From Ephydatia muelleri (taxonomy: Eukaryota; Porifera; Demospongiae; Spongillida; Spongillidae), in NCBI GenBank assembly GCA_013339895.1, contig JABACO010000003.1, forward strand, positions 12,535,754 through 12,599,753: DNA of 64,000 bases, read 5' to 3'. A program made the position numbers and the translations under genes. Under the pieces are notes generated by a model. The model was not told the DNA's origin and did not search any database. It saw nothing but the letters and a program-made list of their open reading frames with translations. Numbering within the stretch: the stretch's first letter is position 1; each line of letters begins with the position of its first letter. Below, in pieces: positions 42,980-57,400 of the stretch.

Positions 42980-45900
42980 ATGGATATTTTGAAACGCCAC
43001 AGGGAATTTATCAACCACTTGGTTCAGTTTGTTGGATACTGTTATCTTAAGGGAGTGTCTGGAAGACGTGAATTCAGAGCCTTCGCATTGGCACATGACA
43101 CTAAAAGGTACGCTTAAATCAATGTAGGAGAGTACGGTTGAAAAGCTGTGTATACATGTTTGTTTCTTTCACGGTAACGGCGGATGCAGCTGGATATAAT
43201 AGTACGTTAAGAAAACCGCGCGGCTTCTACATTTTCGTGCGTTATGTATAATACATTTACATGTAAAAATGTATGTAAGTACACCATATCATGCGTACAA
43301 AGTGTATATCACTGGCTTGCATCGTACACGGTACACAACACAACACCTAGACTGATCATAGTACAATCTATGGTACGCACATAACTGTATATAGTGCATG
43401 TACCTGTTAGAGTTAAAGTATATTTAAAGGAGTAGCGAGTAAATGGCATTCAGTGAGCATGTACTGTGCATACGTGTATTACACGTACACGTGGTTTTTG
43501 AAAAGTGCGAGTTTGTAAGTAAGGGAAAACGTTTATTAATTTTTATAGTCTATCATTTGGCCTAGAAGTAATCTCTATGCAAAGGTTGATGAGGAGGCAT
43601 GTATTATTGCACATCGAGAACGACTTTTTGATTGGACCATGTCGTATCACAGACGCGTGTTATCTCACATGTGCATGCACAGTGATGCGGCCTGGCTAAA
43701 GTGGTCACCTAAATTGCTCATGAACACTATGGAAGTGGCCACAATACCAACAGAGTACATGCAGCTTTTAAGCAATGCAGTGGGGGACCTCTGTGCACTG
43801 GCATGTGCATTGCATGCATGTATGCATATATGTTACAATTGTACCATTTTTATGCCATTGTCAAGCTTGTAAAGGGAGTGAGAGCATCTGGGCAGTTAGG
43901 AAAATACGGTTACATATATGTATGATATGATCGAGTGTGCATGTGCTGTACCCTAAATGATCTGTTTATTTTTAGAGGTGTTTCAGCAGCATGCAGTATG
44001 CCACTCAAGATGTGTATGTGCAATGTACCTGTATTCAGATATGGCTAACCTGACATCACAGAGTGTTATGGGTGTACAAGTTTGCGCATCAGCAAGTACT
44101 GGGGTTTGATAACCTGCAGTAACGGCAGCGTGGATATAACTGTATTATTTGACAGGACTGATGAGGGTGGTGGACAAGGAAATTCTAACCACGGCCACCG
44201 TTCATGGTTTGAAGTTTGTGAAGCTTGTCAGCCTTGTGATGGCAGAGACCGCACCCGACCTTCCCAAGGTGATGGACATACTCCAATGCTTCTGCAACTA
44301 CGCCTCTCCTCACACAGACGAGTTCCAAAGTCTGTACAAAGAGGCAAAGATTCAGGTACAATATATGTCACCAGCATTATCTCTTGTACACCTACAGTGT
44401 ACCGTAATTAACTATGGTCAAATTCACTGACCAATTCGTACTCCCTGTGCATGCAGTCAATGTCAGTCGACTTATTGCTACCATGCACAAACACATGCAC
44501 AATGGGGACACAAAGAATATTGCTTTCATTTATTTATAAACTAACAGCCTCCTTTCCTCAGGGTTCCTGACGTAACCATCATTTGCTTAATTTCCAGCTA
44601 CCATGTCATGTAAATACATGTAGCCGTTCCACAGCATGTAGTATGTAGTACAACTGCATGCATGTATGACCCAGACACGTGCTGTACATGCCTCCCATTG
44701 AAAGATCCAGGCCCAACTGTGCTAACATTTCATCTAATTGTTTGCTTCATATGAGTTCAACGCCCCATAAGGCCAGGCCATGCAATTGTGCAGGTAAACA
44801 AATCCCCTAATACTCTAGCCGATCTACACTGTAGTCTGATAGAGCTCCATCCTGATCTACACTGTAGTCTGATAGAGCCCCATCCTGATCTACACTGTAG
44901 TCTGATAGAGCCCCATCCTGATCTAAACTGTAGTCTGATAGAGCTCCATCCTGATCTACACTGTAGTCTGATAGAGCCCCATCCTGATCTATACTGTAGT
45001 CTGATAGAGCTTCATCCTGATCTACACTGTAGTCTAATAGAGCCCCATCCTGATCTACACTGTAGTCTGATAGAGCCCCATTCTGCAAAGTACTTCTGCG
45101 TGATTTCTCACTGGGTTTGCTGCAGTACCTGTTGCTAAGCTACAGTTGCTAAGCTAAAGTAGAGGCGATATGTATAAACCATTACCTTGCCATTTGATAT
45201 ATTCTTAGGTGTGGGTTTTACAAGCTCGTCACCAAGCAAATGACCACTAGACATAAATTGCTAACAGCCTAAGCACTGGCAATGATGGATGAGGAACTAC
45301 TGCACACTGTTGGAGCAACAGTAACTCTCTTCACACGCCCAACCACACCTACTACCTTACTGCAAACTCTCTTTTCCGGAAGAGCTGATCGTTTGATTGG
45401 GGCATAGGGTAGATGATAGAGTGGGTTCAGAGGGCAGAGGCTATGATATAGCCTCAACACTTGCACATTCAACATATCAGCTGACATGGTCAACACCTTT
45501 CCTAGATAAAAGAGAAATGACAGTCCCTCCTCAGTATGACCAACCTCCTCCCAGCCTTTCAAGCCCTTCCTCTCTGTTCTTTCACCCCTGCATGCTCCTC
45601 CCACTCAATTTTCTTTTTCTTTTAATCCTCTTAGTCCAAGTCATCGTCCAAACATTCCCACCTGCCCATCTGTACTCAGTGTGAATGGCTAGCTTCAAAT
45701 TCTCCTTGATAGGCGAGAAAGTTAAGCCCCTTACATTGCGAGGATAAAACTTCAGCCTTTTGAAGCTCCTTTGTTATCCTCAGTAGCAGATGTACAAGGT
45801 GGGGGGGGAGGGGGAGGGGGAGGGAGGCGGTGTTGTCGAATTGTTTGCCATGTCAGAGGGGGATTTGGGGGCTAAACCCGCAAATCCTCCCATCTTGATC

Positions 45901-48900
45901 TGCAACTGCTCCTGAGAAGGCTGTTGCTAGCAACCCTGGCACATTCCAGTAGTTTGTCCTCCACCTCCATTATGTGCATATACTTAAACTGCCTACTGTC
46001 CGCTTGTTTTGCACCCCATGCTGCGTTCAGGTGGTGCATTTTGTCAGTTGCATCGTCTCTATGTGTTAGACATACAGTGTTCACATACATGTGCAACTAC
46101 ATTTACATGCACACTACAGACTAAGGTTACGCATGACCACATCTGTATTGTACTGCGTGTGCATCTACATGTGCACTGTAGAAGTAGGATATAGCGTAGT
46201 GTATCTACATGTGCACTGTAGAAGTAGCATATGCGTAGTGTATCACAATCAACTGGTGTACATATTCATCTCATGTGTAGGCTGCTGTGAAGTGTGCTGA
46301 AGACGGCAGTGTGGAGGATGCCACTGAACTTATAAAGCAGTATTTTGCCTCTGAAAAGGTGTGCACGTGTAGAGGTAGTGTACCACTGAATGAGTGCTTT
46401 GTGGTGACTATTGTATTATTTGACATGTGTACTTGAACAGGCCAAATTAAGCCCAAAGTAAGTGTTGTACATGTAAATTTAATTGCTTTATACTATGGTC
46501 AATTGAGATCATGGTTACATGTAGGTAATTGAAAGCATTACTGCAGGTACCTGTACTAGAGGTATAGAACTTATATGTACATATACACTGTACATGTAAC
46601 TGTGGCTTCAGTTGCATGTACAGTGTACAGTGTATGTGTACAGTACAGTGTGCATACAGTACAAAAGACTTGTCACATACATGTATGGTTTGCATATTCA
46701 TATGCATGATCTATATATCCATATGCAAGGGTTGGTAAATAAATCAGAGTAATCTGGGAGAAGTTCTGGCTATAAGCAGGCATATTTTTGTGTGATACAT
46801 GTACATGTACATGTAATCAAGCTGGTGTGCTTTCATTGTGTAGTATTTCGCCATTATATGCAGTCGTGCAGAATGTGGTTCAATGCAGAAAAATTGTTCT
46901 GTTTTTGTTTATTAGCAGTTATTGAATTAGAAATTCAATCGTGGCTATGTATAGAAAATGTATTTAAAATGAATTGACTTAAAAATTCGAATGTACATGT
47001 ACTGCTCGTATCTACATGTGCATGTATTTATAATTGCCACTTATTTATTGCATTGAACTCTGTTTTAATGTATTGATTGTGGTCTATGATTCAGCATGGC
47101 CACTTAATTAATCATTGCAGGTACTTATGAAGTCCATGCTGGAGGTGGTTGGTGCTCTTCAGGGAGACAGAAAAATGTTTTCCCTTCATCTGTGCAACAT
47201 TTCTACAGTTACATACTTACGAAGCATTTCATGTGTCTCTGCAGAGCTTCTGTCGAGGTCTCATTTATGAAGCTACAGAGCCATGCTTGTGTGAGGTTAG
47301 TGACTGGAGGCATTGAAGATTTTGCTAAAGAAGCAGGTCAAGAGGGATTTTAGGGATTGATCAATGCCAACTAGTAGAACTAATTGTGCTCACAATTTAC
47401 ATACATGTACATGTGTAGTAGATATATATGTGCATGTACAGTTACAATATATTCCATGTGAAGGAGCCAGTGAAATGTTCCTGTAACAAACGTGAGCTTC
47501 GGGTACAAAAGTGGAGTTCAACTAGCGCATTAACAGCTTAAAGCAAAAGAGGGATCATTATTTGTATACTAATCCTCTATGTACAATAAGTTATGGCTTG
47601 TGAAAGCGGGTAACCCTCAACTGACCCCTCCGCTTACAAGTGAGTTTTCCAAGATCCCAACCCTAAGAAAGTTTCCACTCAAGTTATTCTAAGAGATGAT
47701 AGAAGGTACTACATGTGCATGTATACTGTAACTGAATCAAGTATGTTCTTGTAGCCACGTTTTGTTGGGCATCAGCACAGATAGGAGAACACAGCAATAT
47801 TGCACAGAAGTAGTCACTTCCCCCCCCCCCCCCCCCCCCCCCCATTCATCAGGGCAAGAGTATTTATGAATAATTTGCATAGGTTTGAATGAAGACAGAG
47901 TGTGTGGCCGCTTCTTGGTAGAGGCTAGAGACAAGACGAAAAGGGGCATATACAGTGTACATGTATAACTGCAGAGAGTTTTCAGAAGCATTAAACAATC
48001 ACTTTGGTACCAAACCTCCCAAGATGTTATAGGCACTCACCCGACTCACTTTTGTTATCGGTGCAAACAAGTACAAGTGGTGGATAGACACCTCCAGTTA
48101 CACAATAGACCTTTGTTATTAAGGAGCACCTGCTATCAATAAACGTTGCAGCAATCCCTCCTCCTCATAAAAGAGTTAAGTATTAATCCGGTATTAAAAT
48201 GTTAAAAACCGTACAGAGGCTGTCTATCAACTTCAGAAAGACATTGTTCCTGCACTAAGATCGCTGAAGTACACCCCGTTTTTCCCGGCAGATTTGCATT
48301 GCTCTGAAAACGGGCTGCGCAGAACTACAAATAATAACTCGGCCCTACATGTAGTTCATTGATAGTTTAGTGTATTGCTACAGTAGTATGGTAGAGTGTT
48401 TCGAGGAGCCTTTTCTTTTCTCATAACCCTTAATTATCCAACCAAATGTCCAGCTGCCAAAACGCCCGTGTATTGTTTGAGTTTAATTAACTAAACCGTT
48501 GTAATAATTGCAATAATTTATGATTATTTCTATTTGATTAGCATAATGAAACCTCCTTTTAGTAATGTTTATTGGAATTTATTTAATTATACGATCGATC
48601 TGTTTTTATTATTATTATTTTTTATTGCTTAGAGATTTTAATTTGTTTGCACCATCATTTTGCCTAACAAATATGGGTACAGTATGTACCTGATTCGACA
48701 ACTGGTGCACTCAGTTACTAATCCATGCAATCATTACAGTCTGGTAAAATGAACTAAACGTTATAGGAAATAATAACCCAAAAACATCATTTGTGAACAG
48801 TACATGTACTTGTACATGTGTGTGTATTTTAATGAAGGGTTGTTGTCTAAAGTGGAGAAGGGAAGTCATCTAATTACTGAGTCAAAGTTTCTACACTCCA

Positions 48901-51900
48901 TTTTCATGTGCATGTACTGTAAATCCTCGTGAACATACTGCACAAAATTTTCCTGTAAACTACATGTAAGTGCAAATTTACATTTTAGTGATGTTTGCAG
49001 TGTTTCGTTTGTAAATTTAAACATTATGTATGGATGTGACCTAGCGTATATGTACATGTACATGTTCTTGTTGAGTCTTGATGTGTATTAACATCTGTGC
49101 ATGCACTTGTTATTGCAGTTCTTCAGAGAGCATTTTGGGGAAACAGAATGCTCTTCAGCTGGAGTGGTGAATGCATACATGCCCAGGTGTGTTCATACGT
49201 TACACTATGCTGTGCAAATGTTGAAGTTCTCTGTTTGTACTGTACATGTATATGGTACACTTAATGTGACGTACTACAGTACGTCATTTTAATGCGATAA
49301 TTTGTGTTGCAAAAAGTTATCTGCTTGCATGGTTGGTCTACATGTACAGTATATGCCACCCACCTTTTAAACAGCATAAAATGTAAACAAAACTAATGTT
49401 TTGTGTCCTTGACTGTTGTGCATGTGCATGTACATCCACTCTCTTCAAATCTAGCTTAACCATGACACAAGAAGTGATTGTTGACTCACAGCCAATAGCA
49501 CCAGACATGGTTTTACAAGAGAGGTACGAACCTCCATCTGGTGCTCCTGGGCTTCAGGAAGAGCAGTCACTGGATAGTGATATGGCATTCAATGATATTG
49601 TGTGTGATATAGAGTCTGTACATGGGAGCAGGCCACTCGTTGATCAGCAGCTCCATAAGCATGCGGAAGCTGTAATGGAAGGTGAAGATCGTCAAGGTGG
49701 GTTTAGCAATCAACAGATTGAGGCAGCTGATGCAGAACTTGATGCAGAAGAAGAGCAGGAGCTACAGGTTGAGGCCAGTGATCAGATGGAGGCTGAGCCA
49801 GACCAGCATGTTGGTGTAGAGCTGAATCAGGAGGCTGGGGCAATTTTTCATATGCACAGGTGTGTGGACAGTGAAATAACTGGGAGGAGTGAAGGATTGA
49901 ATGGAACATTGCATCAGCAAATTGAGGCTACGGAAAGGCAGCGCCATGAGGTTGAGTCTGTTGCAAAAGCAAACGAATCAGACAGGATGATGAGATTAGA
50001 TGCTGCAAGTGATGTTGGCAGAAAACTGGATTTTAGTGACAGCATTGGTGATGGTGATGATGATGATGGCAATGTTGATGTGGAGTATGTCCCAGAAGAT
50101 GCTCCACTAGATGACTCAATGAGTGATCCATATGAATATTCAAGTGACAAAGGTTTGTAAAATACACATGCAGTACTTATAAATGTGGATTACATGTGGG
50201 CAGCATATGCATTGTGCATTATTATTCTAGTTCATTAGGATACTAGTCAGATGTTCTTTAACTTGGGCCCTACGTAAATTAAATGCGTTAGAAAAGGGGG
50301 CTTATGTCTATATTATAAACCTCTGTACAGTGTACATGTACATGTAAGATAGCAGCTTACATTTTGAATGTGTATCATATTTCAATGAATGGTTCAAACT
50401 CTTCAAGGGTTGTCAATTTTCATGTGCGTACATGTGTACATGTACATGTAAGAACTGCTTTGTGGAAGCACGTGTACTTCATTAGCATCTCTTGCAAAGA
50501 CAAAGAGTTTGGAAAATCTAATTCATTTACTTATACTCTAACTGCAGTGTATTACATATATTGAAGCACTTGTTCCACAATCAAAAAATAGTCACAGATA
50601 GTGAATGTGATGATGATGATTGTTACTACAAATGCTACTAGCATGGGAAAAAAACTGCAGTGGTAATAATCATTCTTTGTAATTAAAACAAGTCAAAATG
50701 CTATAAACTATGAAGCATGACATTTTTTCATATGCATTTACACTGTTTATGTACATGATATCAATTAAAGAAATTACATTAACAATAGAATGTACTGAAA
50801 ATAGTGCTACAGTACCGCCCATGAGTACGCTGAAATATACTTGTGTGTGACATATGTACATGCACAGTAGGCCCCTTGCGTGTATATACATGTAAATACA
50901 GTATGTCCGCATGGAAATGTCACACACGCAAAGTTAACAGTATGCGCGAACATGTAGGCACACACACACTCATGTGCTCTAGTGTTGTTCAACGAAAGTT
51001 ACTCGCGTGTGCTTTGTCGATTGCACACACGTTGCTCGCACATAACGAGGCTACTCGCGAGTTACATGCAATCACATGTGACAAGCACTCGACACGTGAG
51101 CATTTTTCAACTTACATTACTTTGTGCTGTACTTTTTAAAAAAATTGGGACTTGCCATTTATGCATTTTAGGAGGGTTCTAAATTATTATTCCCACATTT
51201 TATATTGATTAACAGGTGGAGCCAAAATGCAGATGACGTTGCGTAAGAAAAACCAACCCACATCTGAAGGTATTATGTAATGCTTGCACATTATCAGCTG
51301 TGTACAGAGCGTAATAATAATAAACTCTATTCTTGTAATTAGCATGTGTTCAGAAGCATTGTTTATTGAAACCGACAACCAGCAATGCCATACGACGATA
51401 GATTGATCATTATTTCTTATGATCAGAGTAACACATATCATTTTCCTTATAATTAGAATGTAAGATTGCTTAGTTTAGTATTATTAAGCTCTCACTGTAT
51501 TGTACTGTACACACATACATTACGTGGTACATGCATACAGTGTGCCTGTGTGCAGTCACATGCACACACACAAAAAAGCATTATAAACTTTCAGTGCATT
51601 ACAAAATAGTTTACATGGCTAATATTTTGAAACATGCAGCATAGGGTGATCCATAAAAGTAGAGAACAGAGGCAATCAGTCTTCATTTAACATTTAAAAC
51701 ACAGCTTCAATAGAGGTTTGCGCAAAGTGCAATGAGAGGATGCTTCCCACAATCTGTCTATCCACCATGCATAATCATATTGGGTTGACTGCATGATTTT
51801 GGCATTGCAATAGTGCATATTATGTGTATGCATATAGCTAAAACCAGCTGGTCCTTCTTACTTTAATGCACATTTGGTAACTAATTGGGCCTGCACATGT

Positions 51901-54360
51901 AAAGGTTTAAACAGTTCTACTCTTTTCAACATGTGGATATTCTCTATTTTTGTACGGTAAAATTTAACACAAGTACCTGCACTGTATAGAATCAAGAAAC
52001 AGTAAGATTGATGAGCTGTATACAGTGTAATTTCAGCAAGTGATGTTGTTGTTTCCATTGATCACTGACAATTAGAAAACCTTATTTGCTGCTTTCAACA
52101 TTCCATACTCCACAACCCAATTTCTAGATTTCAAGGCCAGGTGTATACACCAGGGCTCAGCACAAACACATTACATGTATGTTGTTAATTTGGTTTCTCA
52201 GGCTACCAGATGTATTATATATTTGTACATGTACATGTAAGTGGCTTGATTTAGTGGTGGGGCAGATCTTCTAGCACAATGAGATATCTGTGCTACAGTA
52301 TGTTCCCTCTCAACTTAGACCTTCCAGAATTGAAGGACCTGCAAAATCTCGAAATCTCTGACTGGTTTGGACTAGGCTTGAAGTTGGGACTGAGTGAGGG
52401 TGACCTCGAAGTTATTAGGGATGATTTTCATCAAAATACCAAAGCTCAAAAACGGGAGATGTTCTCACGGTGGTTAAGAACATCGGCCACACCTAGCTAC
52501 AAAGAACTTATAAAAGCCTTGAAACAGGAAGGGGATATTTCCGTGGCAGATGCACTTGAGAAAAAGTTTGGTAAGAACAAGTAGGCAATTCTCTACCCTT
52601 AGAACTTATATTGTATGCACGGACATGTAGGTGTGTCTGCATAATTTTGCACTTTCTTGATTAGAGAATGTAAGCATGGCACAGTATAAGAGTTTTCTTT
52701 CTTTAAAATGATCAACTTAAGTTTTGAGTCGGATATATCAGCAGCTCAAGTACACGGTTGTACAAACGTTAATGTCTTAAAATGTCCCTAGATGAGGTTT
52801 TGTATGGCAGCATGTTACCTATTGGGTGTGTGAGTGCTGATTCAATGTCTAATATACAGAGCTTGTGTACTTCATAAATGTAGTACATATACATCAGTCT
52901 GCATACATGTAGACAAAGTAAAGATGACAATGCTTAAGAACATTGGTATCAAAACAAAGTGTTGAGGACAAGATAAAGCAAATCATATTTGAAAATACCT
53001 ATGAATAGAACAGTTGATGACAAATTGTCATGACCCATACATTATAAAATGTTATTAAAATCCCTTGTGTTTAAATCATTATAACTTCCGAACGGTAAAC
53101 GCTATCAATGTCCATTTTCTACACTTCATACCACACCATTCTCTACATTAAACTACATTTTGGGGTCTTACACTAGCCCCATGCCAGTATTGGAACGTCC
53201 AATACCCCACAAGGTTTGAACCCACCATAACTTTCGGCAGGAGTAATCAAATCACTTCAAATTCGGTTTGTTTCCATTCTCCCAATCCACATTAATATTA
53301 ACCACTTCCTTGTTCCATCCATTCTCCACCCATTCTCCGCCTTAAACTAAGTGTTAACCGTATGCTGTTTTTTGGTACTTGTTTGTTTTATTTATCAGAG
53401 TCTATACAGGTCAAAGAAGATGAGTCGTCACTTCGTGTGACAATCATACCAAACTAACGAATAGTTGTTGCCACGCCTCCCATGTTGCGGAAGGCTGTAC
53501 GCATCACGAGGATTTTTTTTCCTGCTCACTCACATCACCCACCCCTTCCCTAGTAGTGTAATTATAAAGCTTTCCCACGTTTGCTTCATTCCTGCCATGC
53601 CCACTCAGCTACACTGTAGAGATGCTATAACTCACAGTTTTCAGCTCACATAGCACGTGAACATGCCCTATGCACCTGCTGCCACACGCCCACCTACTGT
53701 ACATTTGCACACACAAACATGCTCATACCCATCTAGGAAGGTCAATCTGAGCACTTGTTCACGAGTGCTAAACGAGTGTACTGAGGGAAGAGTATTACAG
53801 CAAAATAATTTGATTGACAGTACTGTAGCACTGCATCTAGTTGTTAGAAACAAGTACGGAATTCACTGCAAGTGAAATGAAAGCTGAGCAGGCGAGGCAT
53901 AAAGAATGATGAGAATAGGTTTGAAAGCATTGTTACACACCTCAGCGAAAGGTGTTGTGAGTCTCATGTTGCATAATATTTACAGAGAACGAGTCATAAG
54001 GGAGCTCCACATGCACGGAGAGAAGTTGTCAACCACATGAAACAATAGAGAGGGCACACTACGAGTACAAAAGCCCAGTCCCAATTAGAAATTGAGAATA
54101 GAATCAGTGGCCTCTTAAACATGCATACGAGCAGTTCAATGGAATAGAATGCAAGGTCATGTGCAGAGAACAGATTCAGTGGAACAGACCTTGCATTGCA
54201 ATGTACATGAGTTTGTGTGTGTATAGTGTGTACCATCATTAGACAGGTTCAATGTTTGCCATGGTGTGTGTGTGTGTGCAAGTGTATTGTACAGGAGTGT
54301 CTATGTGTGTGTTATGCACAAGATTCCATTTATGTAACAATGCAAGTGTACTGTAAGTGA

Positions 54361-54419
<59 letters not shown>

Positions 54420-57400
54420 TGTGTGTGAAAGGCTTACAACCTTCCACGACATGGGAGGCACTGCAATAACCATTCACTTGGATCTGTTAGTTCGGTACGA
54501 TCGTCATACGAAGTGATAACTCATCTTCTTTGACCCGTATAGACTCAGACAAAAAAACAAACAAGCACCAAAAAACAGCTATCACTTAGTTTAAGGCGGA
54601 GAATGGGTGGAGAATGGGCGGAACAAGGAAGTGATTAATATTAATGTGGATTGGGAGAGTGGAACTCAGGTTGCTAGCAATTAATGGCACAAATCGAGCG
54701 GGAAATGTGTGTTACATGTAACCTTGCACAGCTGTATCTCCATAATGGATAGAGTAACAATTAACAAACAGAACAAATGAATAGGTACAGTCTTTACCTA
54801 CAAACCGAATTTGAAATAATTTGATTACTCCTGACGAAAGTTATGGTGGGTTCAAACCCCTGTAGGGTATCGGATGTTGCAATACTGCCATAACTATTGT
54901 AAGACCCCAAAATGTATTTACCGTAGAGAAATGGTGTAGTATGAAGTGTAGAAAATAGGACGTTGATAGCATTTACTGTTTAGAAATTATAACGATTTAA
55001 ACGCAAAGGATTTTAATAACATTTTATAATGGACGGATCACAACATTTTGTTGTGAACTGTTCCAAATCATTATTAGTTAAAAATAAAAACAAGTCATAA
55101 TGTTAATAACAATGAAACAATCAAATGACATTCTTTTCTTTAATGTACATGTACGTGTACACTATACATGTACATGATGTTAATTAATTAAATTATCACA
55201 GTGTGAATAAAACACAACTGTTTGATTGATATAATTTTTTTAATGAAGCACAGTACCATGAATACGTTTAAAATACTCATGTGCAACATAGGTGTGCATG
55301 TGAGTGATACATACAGTACGCAGTACGCAGTTGCATGCAAAGCACTTGCATGCGCTTACACTCACACATGCAAAGCACTTGCGTACTGGTGTTGTTCCAA
55401 CGAGTTACTCTCTCATAACGAGGCTACTCACAAGTTGTTTGTGCTAGAACACAACCCGCTTGTGACAAGCACTTAGTGCGTGAGTATTTTTCAACTAACA
55501 TGTACTTGTGGGTGGTACTGTACTTTAAATAAAATCAGAACTTGCTCTGTATGTGCTCCATTTTAAGAGGGTTGTAAATTATTATTTCCACATTTTATAT
55601 TGATTAACAGGTGGAGCCAAAATGCAGATTACTTTGCGTAAGAAAAACCAACCCATATCTGAAGGTATTATGTAATGCTTGCACATTATCAGCTGTGCAC
55701 AGAGCGTAATAATAATAAACTCTATTCTTGTAATTAGCATACGTTTAGAAGCATTGTTTATTGAAACCGACAACCAGCAATGCCATATGATGATAGATTG
55801 ATCACTATTTCTTATGATTGGGGTAACCTGAAAGTTGCGCATATCATTTTGCTTATAATTAGAATGTACAAATGCTTTTTTAATTTGAAGTTTGGTATAT
55901 TGTAATGTACTGTAGACACATATACTGTACGTGTTATATGCATACAGTGTGCTTGTGTGCAGTCACATGCACACAAAGAAAAAAGCATTTTAAACTTTCA
56001 GTGCATTACAAAATAGTTTACATGGCTAATATTTTGTAGCAATGCAGTATTCACTGCTACACATGTAGTGGAGCATACATAAATACAAACTGTGTGACAG
56101 TTTGTCGTTCATATACAGTACATGTATAATAATTGTTTATTATCAAAGACCAAAACAATTAATTTAGGTCATTTATGCAGGATCAATTAGCTTTAGAGTG
56201 CATGTGTTATTAATATAGGCAGTTCATGTACAGTGGGTGTTGGGTTTTCAAATTGTAGCCCACAAGGGCCCACTAGTACCCAGGATGTACTTGAAATATG
56301 CAATGTGCTGCAGTACATGTATATTGTGAGATACATGTACGTTAATCCATAAAGTTAGACAATCAGGTTTCATCCAGCATTAGAACATGTACAGTACATG
56401 TGCAGCTTCAAGAGAGGCTCCCAACAATGCAATGCGAGGGAGGATGCTTCTCGCAGTTTGTCTATCTACCATACATAGTGTTCTTACACATCGACAAATT
56501 GAATTGTATTGTGGTACAGTGTAAAATGTATCTTATTATGTGGAGATACTACGGATGCTATAATACATGTGCATGTCTTATTCATCAATTGGTCATAACC
56601 ATAACACAGTACATGTACATGTACATGTACATACAGTAAGAAGTGAATCTTCATTTGTTTCATTGTGTTACATATAGATGATTCAAATGATGAAGTTCAG
56701 GCTGATAGTGAAAGAGCTAGTCATGGAAAACAAACAGACCCAAAAGTATATGACTTGCGTGATACCAATAGTGCCACAAGAGGATCTGCTTCTCCTGCAA
56801 AGCAAGTGAAACCTACAAGACGCAGTACGAGACTGTCTCGCAAGCCAGCTGGAAACTCCCACTCTTTAGCTGCTCAAGATGTTGAAGGTGGATATATTGA
56901 TACTAGTGTTTTGTTACTAGGAGCTATGTTACCTAGAACCATTTGAGAATAACAATGATGTCAACACTAATCCTCATTGCAGAGGTACATATACATGTAC
57001 AGTATCACCCACAACAAAGTAAAACGTGTGTGCTATGCATAGATGTATGTCGTGCATGTAATATAATTCTACTGCAAGTCTACTTGCCACACCATAGTTA
57101 CAGTGGACATCTACATGTGTGTTCTTATACAATGTGCAGGTCTTTACTTCCAAGATGTTACGTACATGTACGTACGTACATGTACATGTACATGTACATT
57201 ACGTCAGCACTGCGCTTGCAAAGAATTGCACGTACAGTAGTTACAGAGTATGTACATGTAGCTGCATTCTGAGTACTTGATTGCAATTGCATACATGTCA
57301 CATTCTCGTTGCATGGCTAACATATAAGTCAGACATGGATCTGTATCAATGCATGGTACTTGCAATTGTTTTAAAACTTTCTCATAGGCACTGTACATCA

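Noticed and set aside
43682-43819. Extension of the 43,566 exon to a later donor (through DAAWLKWSPKLLMNTMEV)
   Set aside because: The later phase-1 donors create a TGA when joined to the 44,156 exon; only the donor after 43,681 gives an open junction. The extension still looks coding-like, so a different intermediate exon is possible.
44816-45081. CRISPR-like array
   Set aside because: Units are directly adjacent without unique spacers and the genome is eukaryotic; this is a minisatellite.
45269-45684. Overlapping opposite-strand frames of 95-111 codons
   Set aside because: Low-complexity pyrimidine-rich DNA; neither strand has a motif or a splice-consistent exon.
46441-46457. 17-nt micro-exon (AKLSPK) after the 46,281-46,358 exon
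   Set aside because: AG and GTAAGT borders look good, but joining it shifts the next exon into an immediate stop, so I left it out of the gene model.
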